From Eulemur rufifrons (Eukaryota; Chordata; Mammalia; Primates; Lemuridae), in NCBI RefSeq assembly GCF_041146395.1, contig NC_091009.1:3810001-3874000 (forward strand): a stretch of DNA of 64,000 nt, given 5' to 3'. This document shows, in pieces, positions 52,001 through 64,000 of this stretch (position 1 is the stretch's first letter; each line of letters opens with the position of its first letter). Both the position numbers and the translations under genes were made by a program. The notes below the pieces were generated by a model, which was given only the letters and a program-made list of their open reading frames with translations, did no database searches and was not told where the DNA came from.

Positions 52001-55000
52001 AATTATTTGCAGGTGTTCAGCGTTTCACCATAATTGTGATAACGTTTGTTTGTGCCTCCTGAAACCCAAGAAGGCTGCGACGGACATAACTATGCTGAGG
52101 CGTAGCTGACTTGGTTTTGCCTATCTTTGTTAGTGGAGACTGACAAGAATCCATTCTTCTAAGTATCTTCTCACCATCATTTTTCCGTTGTTTAAAAATG
52201 CAGGAAAATTTTGCAAGTTAGCATTATAATTAGTACCTGGAGGCTACGGTGTTTTTTTTTTTTTTTTTTTCCTGTGGGGTCGGTGTGGATGTGTTGGTCA
52301 GGCCCTCTGTCACTTCGCTGGTTTGTTTTTATTATACCCAGAGAGGAGAAGTGGGTATGTGTTTGGCAGGTGAAAACTGCAGATCTGTTTCAGAGAATTA
52401 AACAGGATCCGCATGGTAATCCCGTTCCTTTAAGAATCCTTTGCTTCATGAGCTGGGAATCCACCATGGTTCTATATACTTCTCTATGCGTGGGCACAGG
52501 AAAGTGGCTTGTTCCAAGAAGTATGCCTCAGAGCTTTTCAATTAACCAGTATGTTGAAAATCCTTTGCAGGTTTTCAGCGTTTCACCATAATTGTGATAA
52601 CGTGTGTATGTGCCTACTGAAACCAAATAGGGCTGCTACGGACATAACTATGCTGAGGCGTAGCTGACTTGGTGTTGCCTATTTTTGTCAGTGGAGACTG
52701 ACAAGAAGCCATTCTTCTAAGTATCATCCCACCATCATTTCTCCATTGTTTAAAAATGCAGGGAAATTTTGCAAATTGACATTATAATTAGTAGCTGGAG
52801 GGTACTTTTTTTTTTGTGGGGTCGGTGAGGATGGGTGTTCAGGCCCTCTGTCAGATCGCTGGTTTGTTTTTATTATCCCCAGAGAAGAGTTGTGGGCATG
52901 TGTTTGGCAGGTGAAAAGTGCGGATTCTGTTTCAGAGAATTAAACAGGATCCGCATGGTCATCTCATTCCTTTAAGAATCCTTTGCTTCATCAGCTGGGA
53001 TTCCACCATGTTTCTATATACTCCTCTATGCGTGGGCACAGGTACCTGGCTTGTTCCAAGAAGTATGCTGGAGAGTTTTCAAATTAACCAGTACGTTGAA
53101 ATTATTTGCGGGTTTTCAGCGTTTCACCATAATTTTGATAACGTTTGTATGTGCCTCCTGAAACCCAAGAAGACTGCGACGGACATAACTATCCTGAGGA
53201 GTAGCTGACATGGTGTTGCCTATTTTTGTTAGTGGAGACTGACAAGAAGGCATTCTTCTAAGTATCATCCCACCACCATTTTTCCATTGTTTTAAAATGC
53301 AGGGAAATTTTGCAAGTTAGCATTATAATTAGTAGCTGGAGGGTACGGTTTTTTTTTTTTTGTGTGTGGTCGTTGTGCATGGGGGGGGTCAGGCCGACTG
53401 TCAGTTCGCTGGTTAGTTTTTATTATCCCCAGAGAGGAGAAGTGGGCATGTGTTTGGCAGGTGAAAAGGGCGGATTCTGTTTCAGAGAATTAAGGATGAT
53501 CGCCATGGTCATCCCGTTCCTTTAATAGTCGTTTACTTCATCAGCTGGAAATCCACCATGGTTCTATATACTCCTCTTTTCGTGGGAACAGGTAACTGGC
53601 TTGTTCCAAGAAGTATGGCGCACAGCTTTTCAATTAACGACTACGTTGAAAATTATTTGCAGGTGTTCAGCGTTTCACCATAATTTGGATAACGTTTGTT
53701 TGTGCCTCCTGAAACCCAAGAAGGCTGCAACGGACATAACTATGCTGAAGAGTAGCTGACTTGGTGTTGCCTATTTTTGTTAGTGGAGACTGACAAGAAG
53801 CCATTCTTCTAAGTATCATCCCACCACCATTTTTCCATTGTTTTAAAATGCAGGGAAATTTTGCAAGTTAGCATTATAATTAGTAGCTGGAGGGTACGGT
53901 TTTTTTTTTTTGTGTGTGGTCAATGTGGATGGGAGGGTCAGGCCCTCTGTCAGTTCGCTGGTTAGTTTTTATTATCCCCAGAGAGGAGAAGTGGGCATGT
54001 GTTTGGCAGGTGAAAAGGGCGGATTCTGTTTCAGAGAATTAACGATGATCCCCATGGTCATCCCGTTCCTTTAATAATCCTTTATTCATCAGCTGGAAAT
54101 CCACCATGGTTCTATATACTCCTCTTTGCATGGGAACAGGTAACTGGCTTGTTCCAAGAAGTATGCCGCAGAGCTTTTCACTTAACCACTACGTTGAAAA
54201 TTATTTGCGGGTGTTCAGCGTTTCACCATAATTGTGATAACGTTTGTTTGTGCCTCCTGAAACCCAAGAAGGCTGCGATGGACATAACTATGCTGAGGCG
54301 TAGCTGACTTGGTTTTGCCTATTTTTGTTAGTGGAGACTGACAAGAATCCATTCTTCTAAGTATCATCTCACCATCATTTTTCCATTGTTTTAAAATGCA
54401 GGGAAATTTTGCAAGTTAGCATTATAATTAGTAGCTGGAGGCTACGGTGTTTTGTTTTTTTTTTTCCTGTGGGGTCGGTGTGGATGTGTTGGTCAGGCCC
54501 TCTGTCACTTCGCTGGTTTGTTTTTATTATACCCAGAGAGGAGAAGTGGGTATTAGTATGGCAGGTGAAAACTGCGGATCTGTTTCAGAGAATTAAACAG
54601 GATCCGCATGGTAATCCCGTTCCTTTAAGAATCCTTTGCTTCATGAGCTGGGAATCCACCATGGTTCTATATACTTCTCTATGCGTGGGCACAGGAAACT
54701 GGCTTGTTCCAAGAAGTATGCCTCAGAGCTTTTCAATTAACCAGTATGTTGAAAATCCTTTGCAGGTTTTCAGCGTTTCACCATAATTGTGATAACGTGT
54801 GTATGTGCCTACTGAAACCAAATATGGCTGCTACGGACATAACTATGCTGAGGCGTAGCTGTCTTGGTGTTGCCTATTTTTGTCAGTGGAGACTGACAAT
54901 AAGCCATTCTTCTAAGTATCATTTCACCATCATTTCTCCATTGTTTAAAAATGCAGGGAAATTTTGCAAATTGGCATTATAATTAGAAGCTGGAGGGTAC

Positions 55001-56648
55001 TTTTTTTTTTGTGAGGTCGGTCAGGATGGGTGTTCAGGCCCTCTGTCAGATCGCTGGTTTGTTTTTATTATCCCCAGAGAAGAGTAGTGGGCATGTGTTT
55101 GGCAGGTGAAAAGTGCGGATTCTGTTTCAGAGAATTAAACAGGATCCGCATGGTCATCTCATTCCTTTAAGAATCCTTTGCTTCATCAGCTGGGATTCCA
55201 CCATGTTTCTATATACTCCTCTATGCGTGGGCACAGGTACCTGGCTTGTTCCAAGAAGTATGCCGCAGAGCTTTTCAATTAACCACTACGTTGAAAATTA
55301 TTTGCAGGTGTTCAGCGTTTCACCATAATTGTGATAACGTTTGTTTGTGCCTCCTGAAACCCAAGAAGGCTGCGACGGACATAACTATGCTGAGGAGTAG
55401 CTGACTTGGTGTTGCCTATTGTTGTTAGTGGAGACTGACAAGAAGCCATTCTTCTAAGTATCATCCCACCACCATTTTTCCATTGTTTTAAAATGCAGGG
55501 AAATTTTGCAAGTTAGCATTATAATTAGTAGCTGGAGGGTACGGTTTTTTTTTTGTGTGTGTGGTCGATGTGGATTGGGGGATCAGGCCCTCTGTCAATT
55601 CGCTGGTTAGTTTTTATTATCCCCAGAGAGGAGAAGTGGGCATGTGTTTGGCAGGTGAAAAGGGCAGATTCTGTTTCAGAGAATTAACGATGATCCCCAT
55701 GGTCATCCCGTTCCTTTAATAATCCTTTACTTCATCAGCTGGAAATCCACCATGGTTCTATATACTCCTCATTGCGTGGGCACAGGTACCTGGCCTGTTC
55801 CAAGAAGTATGCTAGAGAGTTTTCAAATTAACCAGTACGTTGAAAATTATTTGCAGGTTTTCAGCGTTTCACCATAATTTTGATAACGTTTGTATGTGCA
55901 TCCTGAAACTCAAGAAGGCTGCGCCGCATATAACTATGCTGAGGAGTAGCTGACTTGGTGTTGCCTATTTTTGTTAGTGGAGACAGACAAGAAGCCATTC
56001 TTCTAAGTATCATCCCACCACTATTTTTCCATTGCTTTAAAATGCAGGGAAATTTTGCAAGTTAGCAGTATAATTAGTAGCTGGAGGGTACGGTTTTTTT
56101 TGTGTGTGGTCGATGTGGATGGGGGGGTCAGGCCCTCTGTCAGTTCGCTGGTTAGTTTTTATTATCCCCAGAGAGGAGAAGTGGGCATGTTTTTGGCAGG
56201 TGAAAAGTTCGGATTCTGTTTCAGAGAATGAAACAGGATCCGCATGGTCATCTTATTCCTTAAAGAATCCTTTGCTTCATCAGCTGGGATTCCACCATGT
56301 TTCTATATACTCCTCTATGCGTGGGCACAGGTACCTGGCTTGTTCCAAGAAGTATGCTGGAGAGTTTTCAAATTAATCAGTACGTTGAAAATTATTTGCA
56401 GGTTTTCAGCGTTTCACCATAATTTTGATAAGGTTTGTATGTGCCTCCTGAAACCCAAGAAGGCTGCGACGGACATAACTATGCTGAGGAGTAGCTGACT
56501 TGGTGTTGCCTATTTTTGTTAGTGGAGACAGACAAGAAGCCACTCTTCTAAGTATCATCCGACCACCATTTTTCCATTGCTTTAAAATGCAGGGAAATTT
56601 TGCAAGTTAGCATTATAATTAGTAGCTGGAGGGTACGGTTTTTTTTGT

Positions 56649-59600
56649 GTGTGGTCGATGTGGATGGGGGGATCAGGCCCTCTGTCAGTTCGCTGGTTAG
56701 TTTTTATTATCCCCAGAGAGGAGAAGTGTGCATGTGTTGGGCAGGTGAAAAGTTCGGATTCTGTTTCAGAGAATGAAACAGGATCCGCATGCTCATCCCG
56801 TTCCTTTAGGAAACTTTTGCTACACCAGCTGGGAATCCACCATGGTTCTATATACTCCTCTATGTGTGGGCACAGGTAACTGGCTTGTTCCAAGAAGTAT
56901 GCCGCAGAGCTTTTCAATTAACCACTACGTTGAAAATGATTTGCAGGTTTTCAGCGTTTCACCATAATTCTTATAACGTTTGTATGTGTCTCCTGAAACC
57001 CAATATGGCTGTCACGGACATAAGTATGCTGAGGCGTAGCTGACTTCGTGTTGCCTATTTTTGTTAGTGGAGACTGACCAGAAGCCATTCTTCTAAGTAT
57101 CATCCCACCATCATTTTTCCATTGTTTAAAAATGCAGGGAAATTTTGCAAGTTATCATTATAATTAGTAGCTGGAGGGTACTTTTTTTTTTTTTTGTGGG
57201 GTCAGTGTGGATGGGTTGGTCAGGCCATCTGTCAATTCACTGGTTTGTTTTTATTATCCCCAGAGAGGAGAAGTGGGCATGTGTTTGGCAGGTGAAAAGT
57301 GCGGATTCTGTTCCAGAGAATTAAACAGGATCCGCATGGTCATCTCATTCCTTCAAATATCCTTTGCTTCTTCAGCTGGGATTCCACCATGTTTCTATAT
57401 ACTCCTCTATGCGTGGGCACAGGTACCTGGCTTGTTCCAAGAAGTATGCTGGAGAGTTTTCAAATTAACCTGTACGTTGAAAATTATTTGCAGGTTTTCA
57501 GCGTTTCACCATAATTTTGATAAGGTTTGTATGTGCCTCCTGAAACCCAAGAAGGCTGCGACGGACATAACTATGCTGAGGAGTAGCTGACTTGGTGTTG
57601 CCTATTTTTGTTAGTGGAGACAGACAAGAAGCCATTCTTCTAAGTATCATCCCACCACCATTTTTCCATTGTTTTAAAAGGCAGGGAAATTTTGCAAGTT
57701 AGCATTATAATTAGTAGCTGGCGGGTACGGTCTTTTTGTGTGTGTGGTCGATGTGGATGGGGGGGTCAGGCCCTCTGTCAGTTCGCTGGTTAGTTTTTAT
57801 TATCCCCAGAGAGGAGAAGTGGGCATGTGTTTGGCAGGTGAAAAGTTCGGATTCTGTTTCAGAGAATGAAACAGGATCCACATGCTCATCACGTTCCTTT
57901 AGGAAACTTTTGCTTCATCAGCTGGGAATCCACCATGGTTCTATATACTCCTCTATGTGTGGTCACAGGTAACTGGCTTGTTCCAAGAAGTATGCCGCAG
58001 ATCTTTTCAATTAACCACTACGTTGGAAATGATTTGCAGGTTTTCAGCGTTTCACCATAATTCTTATAACGTTTGTATGTGTCTTCTGAAACCCAATATG
58101 GCTGCCACGGACATAAGTATGCTGAGGCGTAGCTCACTTCGTGTTGCCTATTTTTGTTAGTGGAGACTGACCAGAAGCCATTCTTCTAAGCATCATCCCA
58201 CCATCATTTTTCCATTGTTTAAAAATGCAGCGAAATTTTGCAAGTTATCATTATAATTAGTAGCTGGTGAGTACTTTTTTTTTTTTTGTGGGGTCAGTGT
58301 GGATGGGTTGGTCAGGCCATCTGTCAATTCACTGGTTTGTTTTTATTATCCCCAGAGAGGAGAAGTGGGCATGTGTTTGGCAGGGGAAAAGTGCGGATTC
58401 TGTTTCAGAGAATTAAACAGGATCCGCATGGTCATCTCATTCCTTTAAATATCCTTTGCTTCATCAGCTGGGATTCCACCATGTTTCTATATACTCCTCT
58501 ATGCGTGGGCACAGGTACCTGGCTTGTTCCAAGAAGTATGCTGGAGAGTTTTCAAATGAACCTGTACGTTGAAAATTATTTGCAGGTTTTCAGCGTTTCA
58601 CCATAATTTTGATCAGGTTTGTATGTGCCTCCTGAAACCCAAGAAGGCTGCGACGGACATAACTATGCTGAGGAGTAGCTGACTTGGTGTTGCCTATTTT
58701 TATTAGTGGAGACAGACAAGAAGCCATTCTTCTAAGTATCATCCCACCACCATTTTTCCATTGTTTTAAAATGCAGGGAAATTTTGCAAGTTAGCATTAT
58801 AATTAGTAGCTGGAGGGTACGGTTTTTTTTGTGTGTGGTCGATGTGGATGGGGGGGTCAGGCCCTCTGTCAGTCCGCTGGTTAGTTTTTATTATCCCCAG
58901 AGAGGAGAAGTGGGCATGTGTTTGGCAGGTGAAAAGGGCGGATTCTGTTTCAGAGAATTAACGATGATCCCCATGGTCATCCCGTTCCTTTAATGATCCT
59001 TTACTTCATCAGCTGGAAATCCACCATGGTTCTATATACTCCTCTTTGCGTGGGAACAGGTAACTGCCTTGTTCCAAGAAGTATGCCGCAGAGCTTTTCA
59101 ATTAACCAGTACGTTGAAAATTATTTGCAGGTGTTCAGCGTTTCACCATAATTGTGATAACGTTTGTTTGTGCCTCCTGAAACCCAAGAAGGCTGCGACG
59201 GACATAACTATGCGGAGGCGTAGTTGACTTGGTTTTGCCTATTTTTGTTAGTGGAGACTGACAAGAATCCATTCTTCTAAGTATCATCTCACCATCATTT
59301 TTCCATTGTTTAAAAATGCAGGAAAATTTTGCAAGTTAGCATTATAATTAGTAGCTGGAGGCTACGGTGTTTTTCTTTTTTTTTCCTGTGGGGTCGGTGT
59401 GGATGTGTTGGTCAGGCCCTCTGTCAGTTCGCTGGTTTGTTTTTATTATCCCCAGAGAGGAGAAGTGGGTATTAGTATGGCAGGTGAAAACTGCGGATCT
59501 GTTTCAGAGAATTAAACAGGATCCGCATGGTAATCCCGTTCCTTTAAGAATCCTTTCCTTCATGAGCTGGGAATCCACCATGGTTCTATATACTTCTCTA

Positions 59601-60475
59601 TGCGTGGGCACAGGAAACTGGCTTGTTCCAAGAAGTATGCCTCAGAGCTTTTCATTTAACCAGTATGTTGAAAATCCTTTGCAGGTTTTCAGCGTTTCAC
59701 CATAATGGTGATAACGTGTGTATGTGCCTACTGAAACCAAATATGGCTGCCACGGACATAACTATGCTGAGGTGTAGCTGACTTGGTGTTGCCTATTTTT
59801 GTCAGTGGAGACTGACAAGAAGCCATTCTTCTAAGTATCATCCCACCATCATTTCTCCATTGTTTAAAAATGCAGGGAAATTTTTGCAAATTGGCATTAT
59901 AATTAGTAGCTGGAAGGTACTTTTTTTTTTGTGAGGTCGGTCAGGATGGGTGTTCAGGCCCTCTGTCAGATCGCTGGTTTGTTTTTATTATCCCCAGAGA
60001 AGAGTAGTGGGCATGTGTTTGGCAGGTGAAAAGTGCGGATTCTGTTTCAGAGAATTAAACAGGATACGCATGGTCATCTCATTCCTTTAAGAATCCTTTG
60101 CTTCATCAGCTGGGATTCCACCATGTTTCTATATACTCCTCTATGCGTGGGCACAGGTACCTGGCTTGTTCCAAGAAGTATGCTGGAGAGTTTTCAAATT
60201 AACCAGTACGTTGAAAATTATTTGCAGGTTTTCAGCGTTTCACCATAATTTTGATAAGGTTTGTATGTGCCTCCTGAAACCCAAGAAGGCTGCGACGGAC
60301 ATAACTATGCTGAGGAGTAGCTGACTTGGTGTTGCCTATTTTTGTTAGTGGAGACAGACAAGAAGCCATTCTTCTAAGTATCATCCCACCACCATTTTTC
60401 CATTGTTTTAAAAGGCAGGGAAATTTTGCAAGTTAGCATTATAATTAGTAGCTGTAGGGTACGGTTTTTTTTTGT
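56649..60475 (+). repeat. 3,827-bp higher-order repeat (7 monomers), first copy
   Basis: D, C', D, C', A, B, C in order. Features at 56649, 57207, 57736, 57957 and 58286 recur at exactly +3,827. Confidence 0.85.
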
Positions 60476-62155
60476 GTGTGGTCGATGTGGATGGGGGGGT
60501 CAGGCCCTCTGTCAGTTCCCTGGTTAGTTTTTATTATCCCCAGAGAGGAGAAGTGGGCATGTGTTTGGCAGGTGAAAAGTTCGGATTCTGTTTCAAAGAA
60601 TGAAACAGGATCCGCATGCTCATCCCGTTCCTTTAGGAAACTTTTGCTTCATCAGCTGGGAATCCACCATGGTTCTATATACTCCTCTATGTGTGGGCAA
60701 AGGTAACTGGCTTGTTCCAAGAAGTATGCCACAGAGCTTTTCAATTAAGCAGTACGTTGAAAATTATTTGCAGGTTTTCAGCGTTTCACCATAATTCTTA
60801 TAACGTTTGTATGTGTCTCCTCAAACCCAATATGGCTGCCACGGACATAAGTATGCTGAGGCGTAGCTCACTTCGTGTTGCCTATTTTTGTTAGTGGAGA
60901 CTGACAAGAAGCCATTCTTCTAAGTATCATCCCACCTTCATTTTTCCATTGTTTAAAAATGCAAGGAAATTTTGCAAGTTATCATTATAATTAGTAGCTG
61001 GAGGGTACTTTTTTTTTTTTTTGTGGGGTCAGTGTGGATGGGTTGGTCAGGCCATCTGTCAATTCACTGGTTTGTTTTAATTATCTCCAGAGAGGAGAAG
61101 TGAGCATGTGTTTGGCAGGTGAAAAGTGCGGATTCTGTTTCAGAGAATTAAACAGGATCCGCACGGTCATCTCATTCCTTCAAATATCCTTTGCTTCATC
61201 AGCTGGGATTCCACCATGTTTCTATATACTCCTCTATGCGTGGGTACAGGTACCTGGCTTGTTCCAAGAAGTATGCTGGAGAGTTTTCAAATTAACCTGT
61301 ACGTTGAAAATTATTTGCAGGTTTTCAGCGTTTCACCATAATTTTGATAAGGTTTGTATGTGCCTCCTGAAACCCAAGAAGGCTGCGACGGACATAACTA
61401 TGCTGAGGAGTAGCTGACTTGGTGTTGCCTATTTTTGTTAGTGGAGACAGACAAGAAGCCATTCTTCTAAGTATCATCCCACCACCATTTTTCCATTGTT
61501 TTAAAAGGCAGGGAAATTTTGCAAGTTAGCATTATAATTAGTAGCTGGCGGGTACGGTCTTTTTGTGTGTGTGGTCGATGTGGATGGGGGGGTCAGGCCC
61601 TCTGTCAGTTCGCTGGTTAGTTTTTATTATCCCCAGAGAGGAGAAGTGGGCATGTGTTTGGCAGGTGAAAAGTTCGGATTCTGTTTCAGAGAATGAAACA
61701 GGATCCACATGCTCATCACGTTCCTTTAGGAAACTTTTGCTTCATCAGCTGGGAATCCACCATGGTTCTATATACTCCTCTATGTGTGGTCACAGGTAAC
61801 TGGCTTGTTCCAAGAAGTATCCTGCAGATCTTTTCAATTAACCACTACGTTGGAAATGATTTGCAGGTTTTCAGCGTTTCCCCATAATTCTTATAACGTT
61901 TGTATGTGTCTTCTGAAACCCAATATGGCTGCCACGGACATAAGTATGCTGAGGCGTAGCTCACTTCGTGTTGCCTATTTTTGTTAGTGGAGACTGACCA
62001 GAAGCCATTCTTCTAAGCATCATCCCACCATCATTTTTCCATTGTTAAAAATGCAGCGAAATTTTGCAAGTTATCATTATAATTAGTAGCTGGAGGGTAC
62101 TTTTTTTTTTTTGTGGGGTCAGTGTGGATGGGTTGGTCAGGCAATCTGTCAATTC
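60476..62155 (+). repeat. 3,827-bp higher-order repeat, second copy (first three monomers)
   Basis: D, C', D and the start of C' match 56649-58328, with private variants in common such as 'atgcagcgaaatttt' and 'ggtcacaggtaac'. Near 62,155-62,185 the C' monomer switches to D, so the copy is cut by a recombination. Confidence 0.82.
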
Positions 62156-64000
62156 ACTGGTTAGTTTTTATCATCCCCAGAGAGGAGAAGTGTGCATGTG
62201 TTGGGCAGGTGAAAAGTTCGGATTCTGTTTCAGAGAATGAAACAGGATCCGCATGCTCATCCCGTTCTTTTAGGAAACTTTTGCTTCATCAGCTGGGAAT
62301 CCACCATGGTTCTATATACTCCTCTATGTGTGGGCAAAGGTAACTGGCTTGTTCCAAGAAGTATGCCACAGAGCTTTTCAATTAAGCAGTACGTTGAAAA
62401 TTATTTGCAGGTTTTCAGCGTTTCACCATAATTCTTATAACGTTTGTAAGTGTCTCCTGAAACCCAATATGGCTGCCACGGACATAAGTATGCTGAGGCG
62501 TAGCTCACTTCGTGTTGCCTATTTTTGTTAGTGGAGACTGACAAGAAGCCATTCTTCTAAGTATCATCCCACCATCATTTTTCCATTGTTTAAAAATGCA
62601 AGGAAATTTTGCAAGTTATCATTATAATTAGTAGCTGGAGGGTACTTTTTTTTTTTGTGTGGGGTCAGTGTGGATGGGTTGGTCAGGCCATCTGTCAATT
62701 CACTGGTTTGTTTTAATTATCTCCAGAGAGGAGAAGTGAGCATGTGTTTGGCAGGTGAAAAGTGCGGATTCTGTTTCAGAGAATTAAACAGGATCCGCAC
62801 GGTCATCTCATTCCTTTAAGAATCCTTTGTTTCATCAGCTGGGGTTCCACCATGTTTCTATATATTCCTCTATGCGTGGGCACAGGTACCTGGCTTATTC
62901 CAAGAAGTATGCTGGAGAGTTTTCAAATTAACCAGTACGTTGAAAATTATTTGCAGGTTTGCAACGTTTCACCATAATTGTGATAACGTTTGTATGTGCC
63001 CCCTGAAACCCAAGAAGGCTGCGACGGACATAACTATGCTGAGGAGTAGCTGACTTGGTGTTGCCTATTTTTGTTAGTGGAGACAGACAAGAAGCCATTC
63101 TTCTAAGTATCATCCCACCACCATTTTTCCATTGTTTTAAAAGGCAGGGAAATTTTGCAAGTTAGCATTATAATTAGTAGCTGGAGGGTACGGTTTTTTT
63201 TTTGTGTGTGGTCGATGTGGATTGGGGGGTGAGGCCCTCTGTCAGTTCGCTGGTTAGTTTTTATTATCCGCAGAGAGGAGAAGTGGGCATGTGTTTGGCA
63301 AGTGAAAAGGGCGGATTCTGTTTCAGAGAATTAAGGATGATCCCCATGGTCATCCCGTTCCTTTAATGATCCTTTACTTCATCAGCTGGAAATCCACCAT
63401 GGTTCTATATACTCCTCTTTGCGTGGGAACAGGTAACTGGCTTGTTCCAAGAAGTATGAAGCAGAGCTTTTCAATTAACCAGTACGTTGAAAATTATTTG
63501 CAGGTGTTCAGCGTTTCACCATAATTGTGATAACGTTTGTTTGTGCCTCCTGAAACCCAAGAAGGCTGCGACGGACATAACTATGCGGAGGCGTAGTTGA
63601 CTTGGTTTTGCCTATTTTTGTTAGTGGAGACTGACAAGAATCCATTCTTCTAAGTATCATCTCACCATCATTTTTCCATTGTTTAAAAATTCAGGGAAAT
63701 TTTGCAAGTTAGCATTATAATTAGTAGCTGGAGGGTATGGTTTTTTTTTTGTGTGTGTGGTCGATGTGGAAGGGGGGGTGAGGCCCTCTGTCAGTTCGCT
63801 GGTTAGTTTTTATTATCCCCAGAGAGGAGAAGTGGGCATGTGTTTGGCAGGTGAAAAGGGTGGATTCTGTTTCAGAGAATTAACGATGATCCCCATGGTT
63901 ATCCCGTTCCTTTAATGATCCTTTACTTCATGAGCTGGAAATCCACCATGGTTCTATATACTCCTCTTTGCGTGTGAACAGGTAACTGGCTTGTTCCAAG

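Larger units (their letters stand above)
43888..64000 (+). repeat. Homogenised satellite array, right segment (about 37 monomers, runs off the window)
   Basis: By anchor: C 43926, A 44475, A 45026, A 45572, C 46108, A 46660, B 47217, C' 47765, A 48306, B 48857 (truncated), C 49040, B 49590, A 50139, B/A 50690, C 51235, A 51780, B 52335, C 52882, A 53437, A 53984, B 54535, C 55076, A/C 55623, A/C 56170, D 56712, C' 57264, D 57814, C' 58356, A 58908, B 59456, C 59996, D 60544, C' 61093, D 61643, C'/D 62186, C' 62723, A 63276, A 63825. C' has 'gtcagtgtggatgggttggt' and 'caattcactgg'. D has 'gaatgaaacaggatcc' and 'ctttaggaaacttttgc'. No gene is visible. Recurrent open frames of up to 127 codons follow the monomer type. 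Confidence 0.9.

Noticed and set aside
49470..54786. Recurrent 124-126 codon open frames in B-type monomers (also at 17547, 22479 and their duplicates)
   Set aside because: They look conserved only because the monomer is tandemly repeated. The frame crosses the variable T-run, so length changes in that run break it in other B monomers (for example 15346, 47090). There is no codon bias or recognisable domain.
56582..56917. 111-codon minus-strand open frame in the satellite
   Set aside because: It is the reverse-strand shadow of a D-type monomer. No start context, domain or partner supports it.
14301..64000. Possible CENP-B boxes in the satellite
   Set aside because: The nearest strings ('cccgttcctttaa', 'agttcgctggttag') fail the required TTCG....A..CGGG pattern on both strands.

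Overview
The window is repeat-dense nuclear DNA from a primate. No ordinary single-copy host gene is visible. The best lineage marker is a dimeric Alu at 7386-7730. Its head has the strepsirrhine-style forms 'cccagagtgctaggattaca' and 'ctcaggctggtctcgaact', where anthropoid Alus usually read cccaaagtgctggg. The adjoining full-length LINE-1 ends in an (AAAC)n tail. I infer a lemur or another strepsirrhine, and a satellite block that is perhaps pericentromeric. Neither the species nor the chromosome can be fixed from the sequence.

Layout. (1) 1-1264 and 7947 to about 14,300: a tandem satellite with a period of about 548 bp, old and divergent, without clear higher-order structure. (2) 1265-7929: a full-length L1 inserted in that satellite with a 17-bp target-site duplication. 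Its ORF1 is open, its ORF2 is broken, and an antisense Alu sits in its 3' UTR. (3) About 14,300-64,000: the same satellite, much more homogeneous, made of recognisable monomer subtypes (called A, B, C, C' and D here) in higher-order order such as A-A-B-C. (4) 23109-29377 and 37613-43881: two copies of one betaretrovirus-like (class II) endogenous provirus. Each has two LTRs, 6-bp target-site duplications, a tRNA-Ser-type primer binding site, decayed gag, dUTPase, protease, truncated reverse transcriptase, integrase and env.

The two proviruses are not independent insertions. Provirus plus about 8.2 kb of flanking satellite form a 14,504-bp unit present twice in tandem (16314-30817 and 30818-45321). 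The offset is constant and I saw no differences where I compared the copies. The crossover junction can be narrowed to about 50 bp inside a satellite monomer. The likely history is: satellite expansion; L1 and Alu insertion in the older flank; homogenisation of the right-hand array; a recent provirus insertion into a C-type monomer; then unequal exchange, or an assembly duplication, doubling the provirus.

The most notable points are: LTRs almost identical in sequence flanking a badly decayed coding region; a U5 duplication in the 3' LTR only, which captured 13 nt of leader including part of the primer binding site; a compensatory base-pair change in the LTR-terminal hairpin; a preserved pro-pol frameshift site with a 10-bp downstream stem; and a satellite monomer whose ancestral form carries a near-perfect 55-nt palindrome that eroded differently in each younger subtype.
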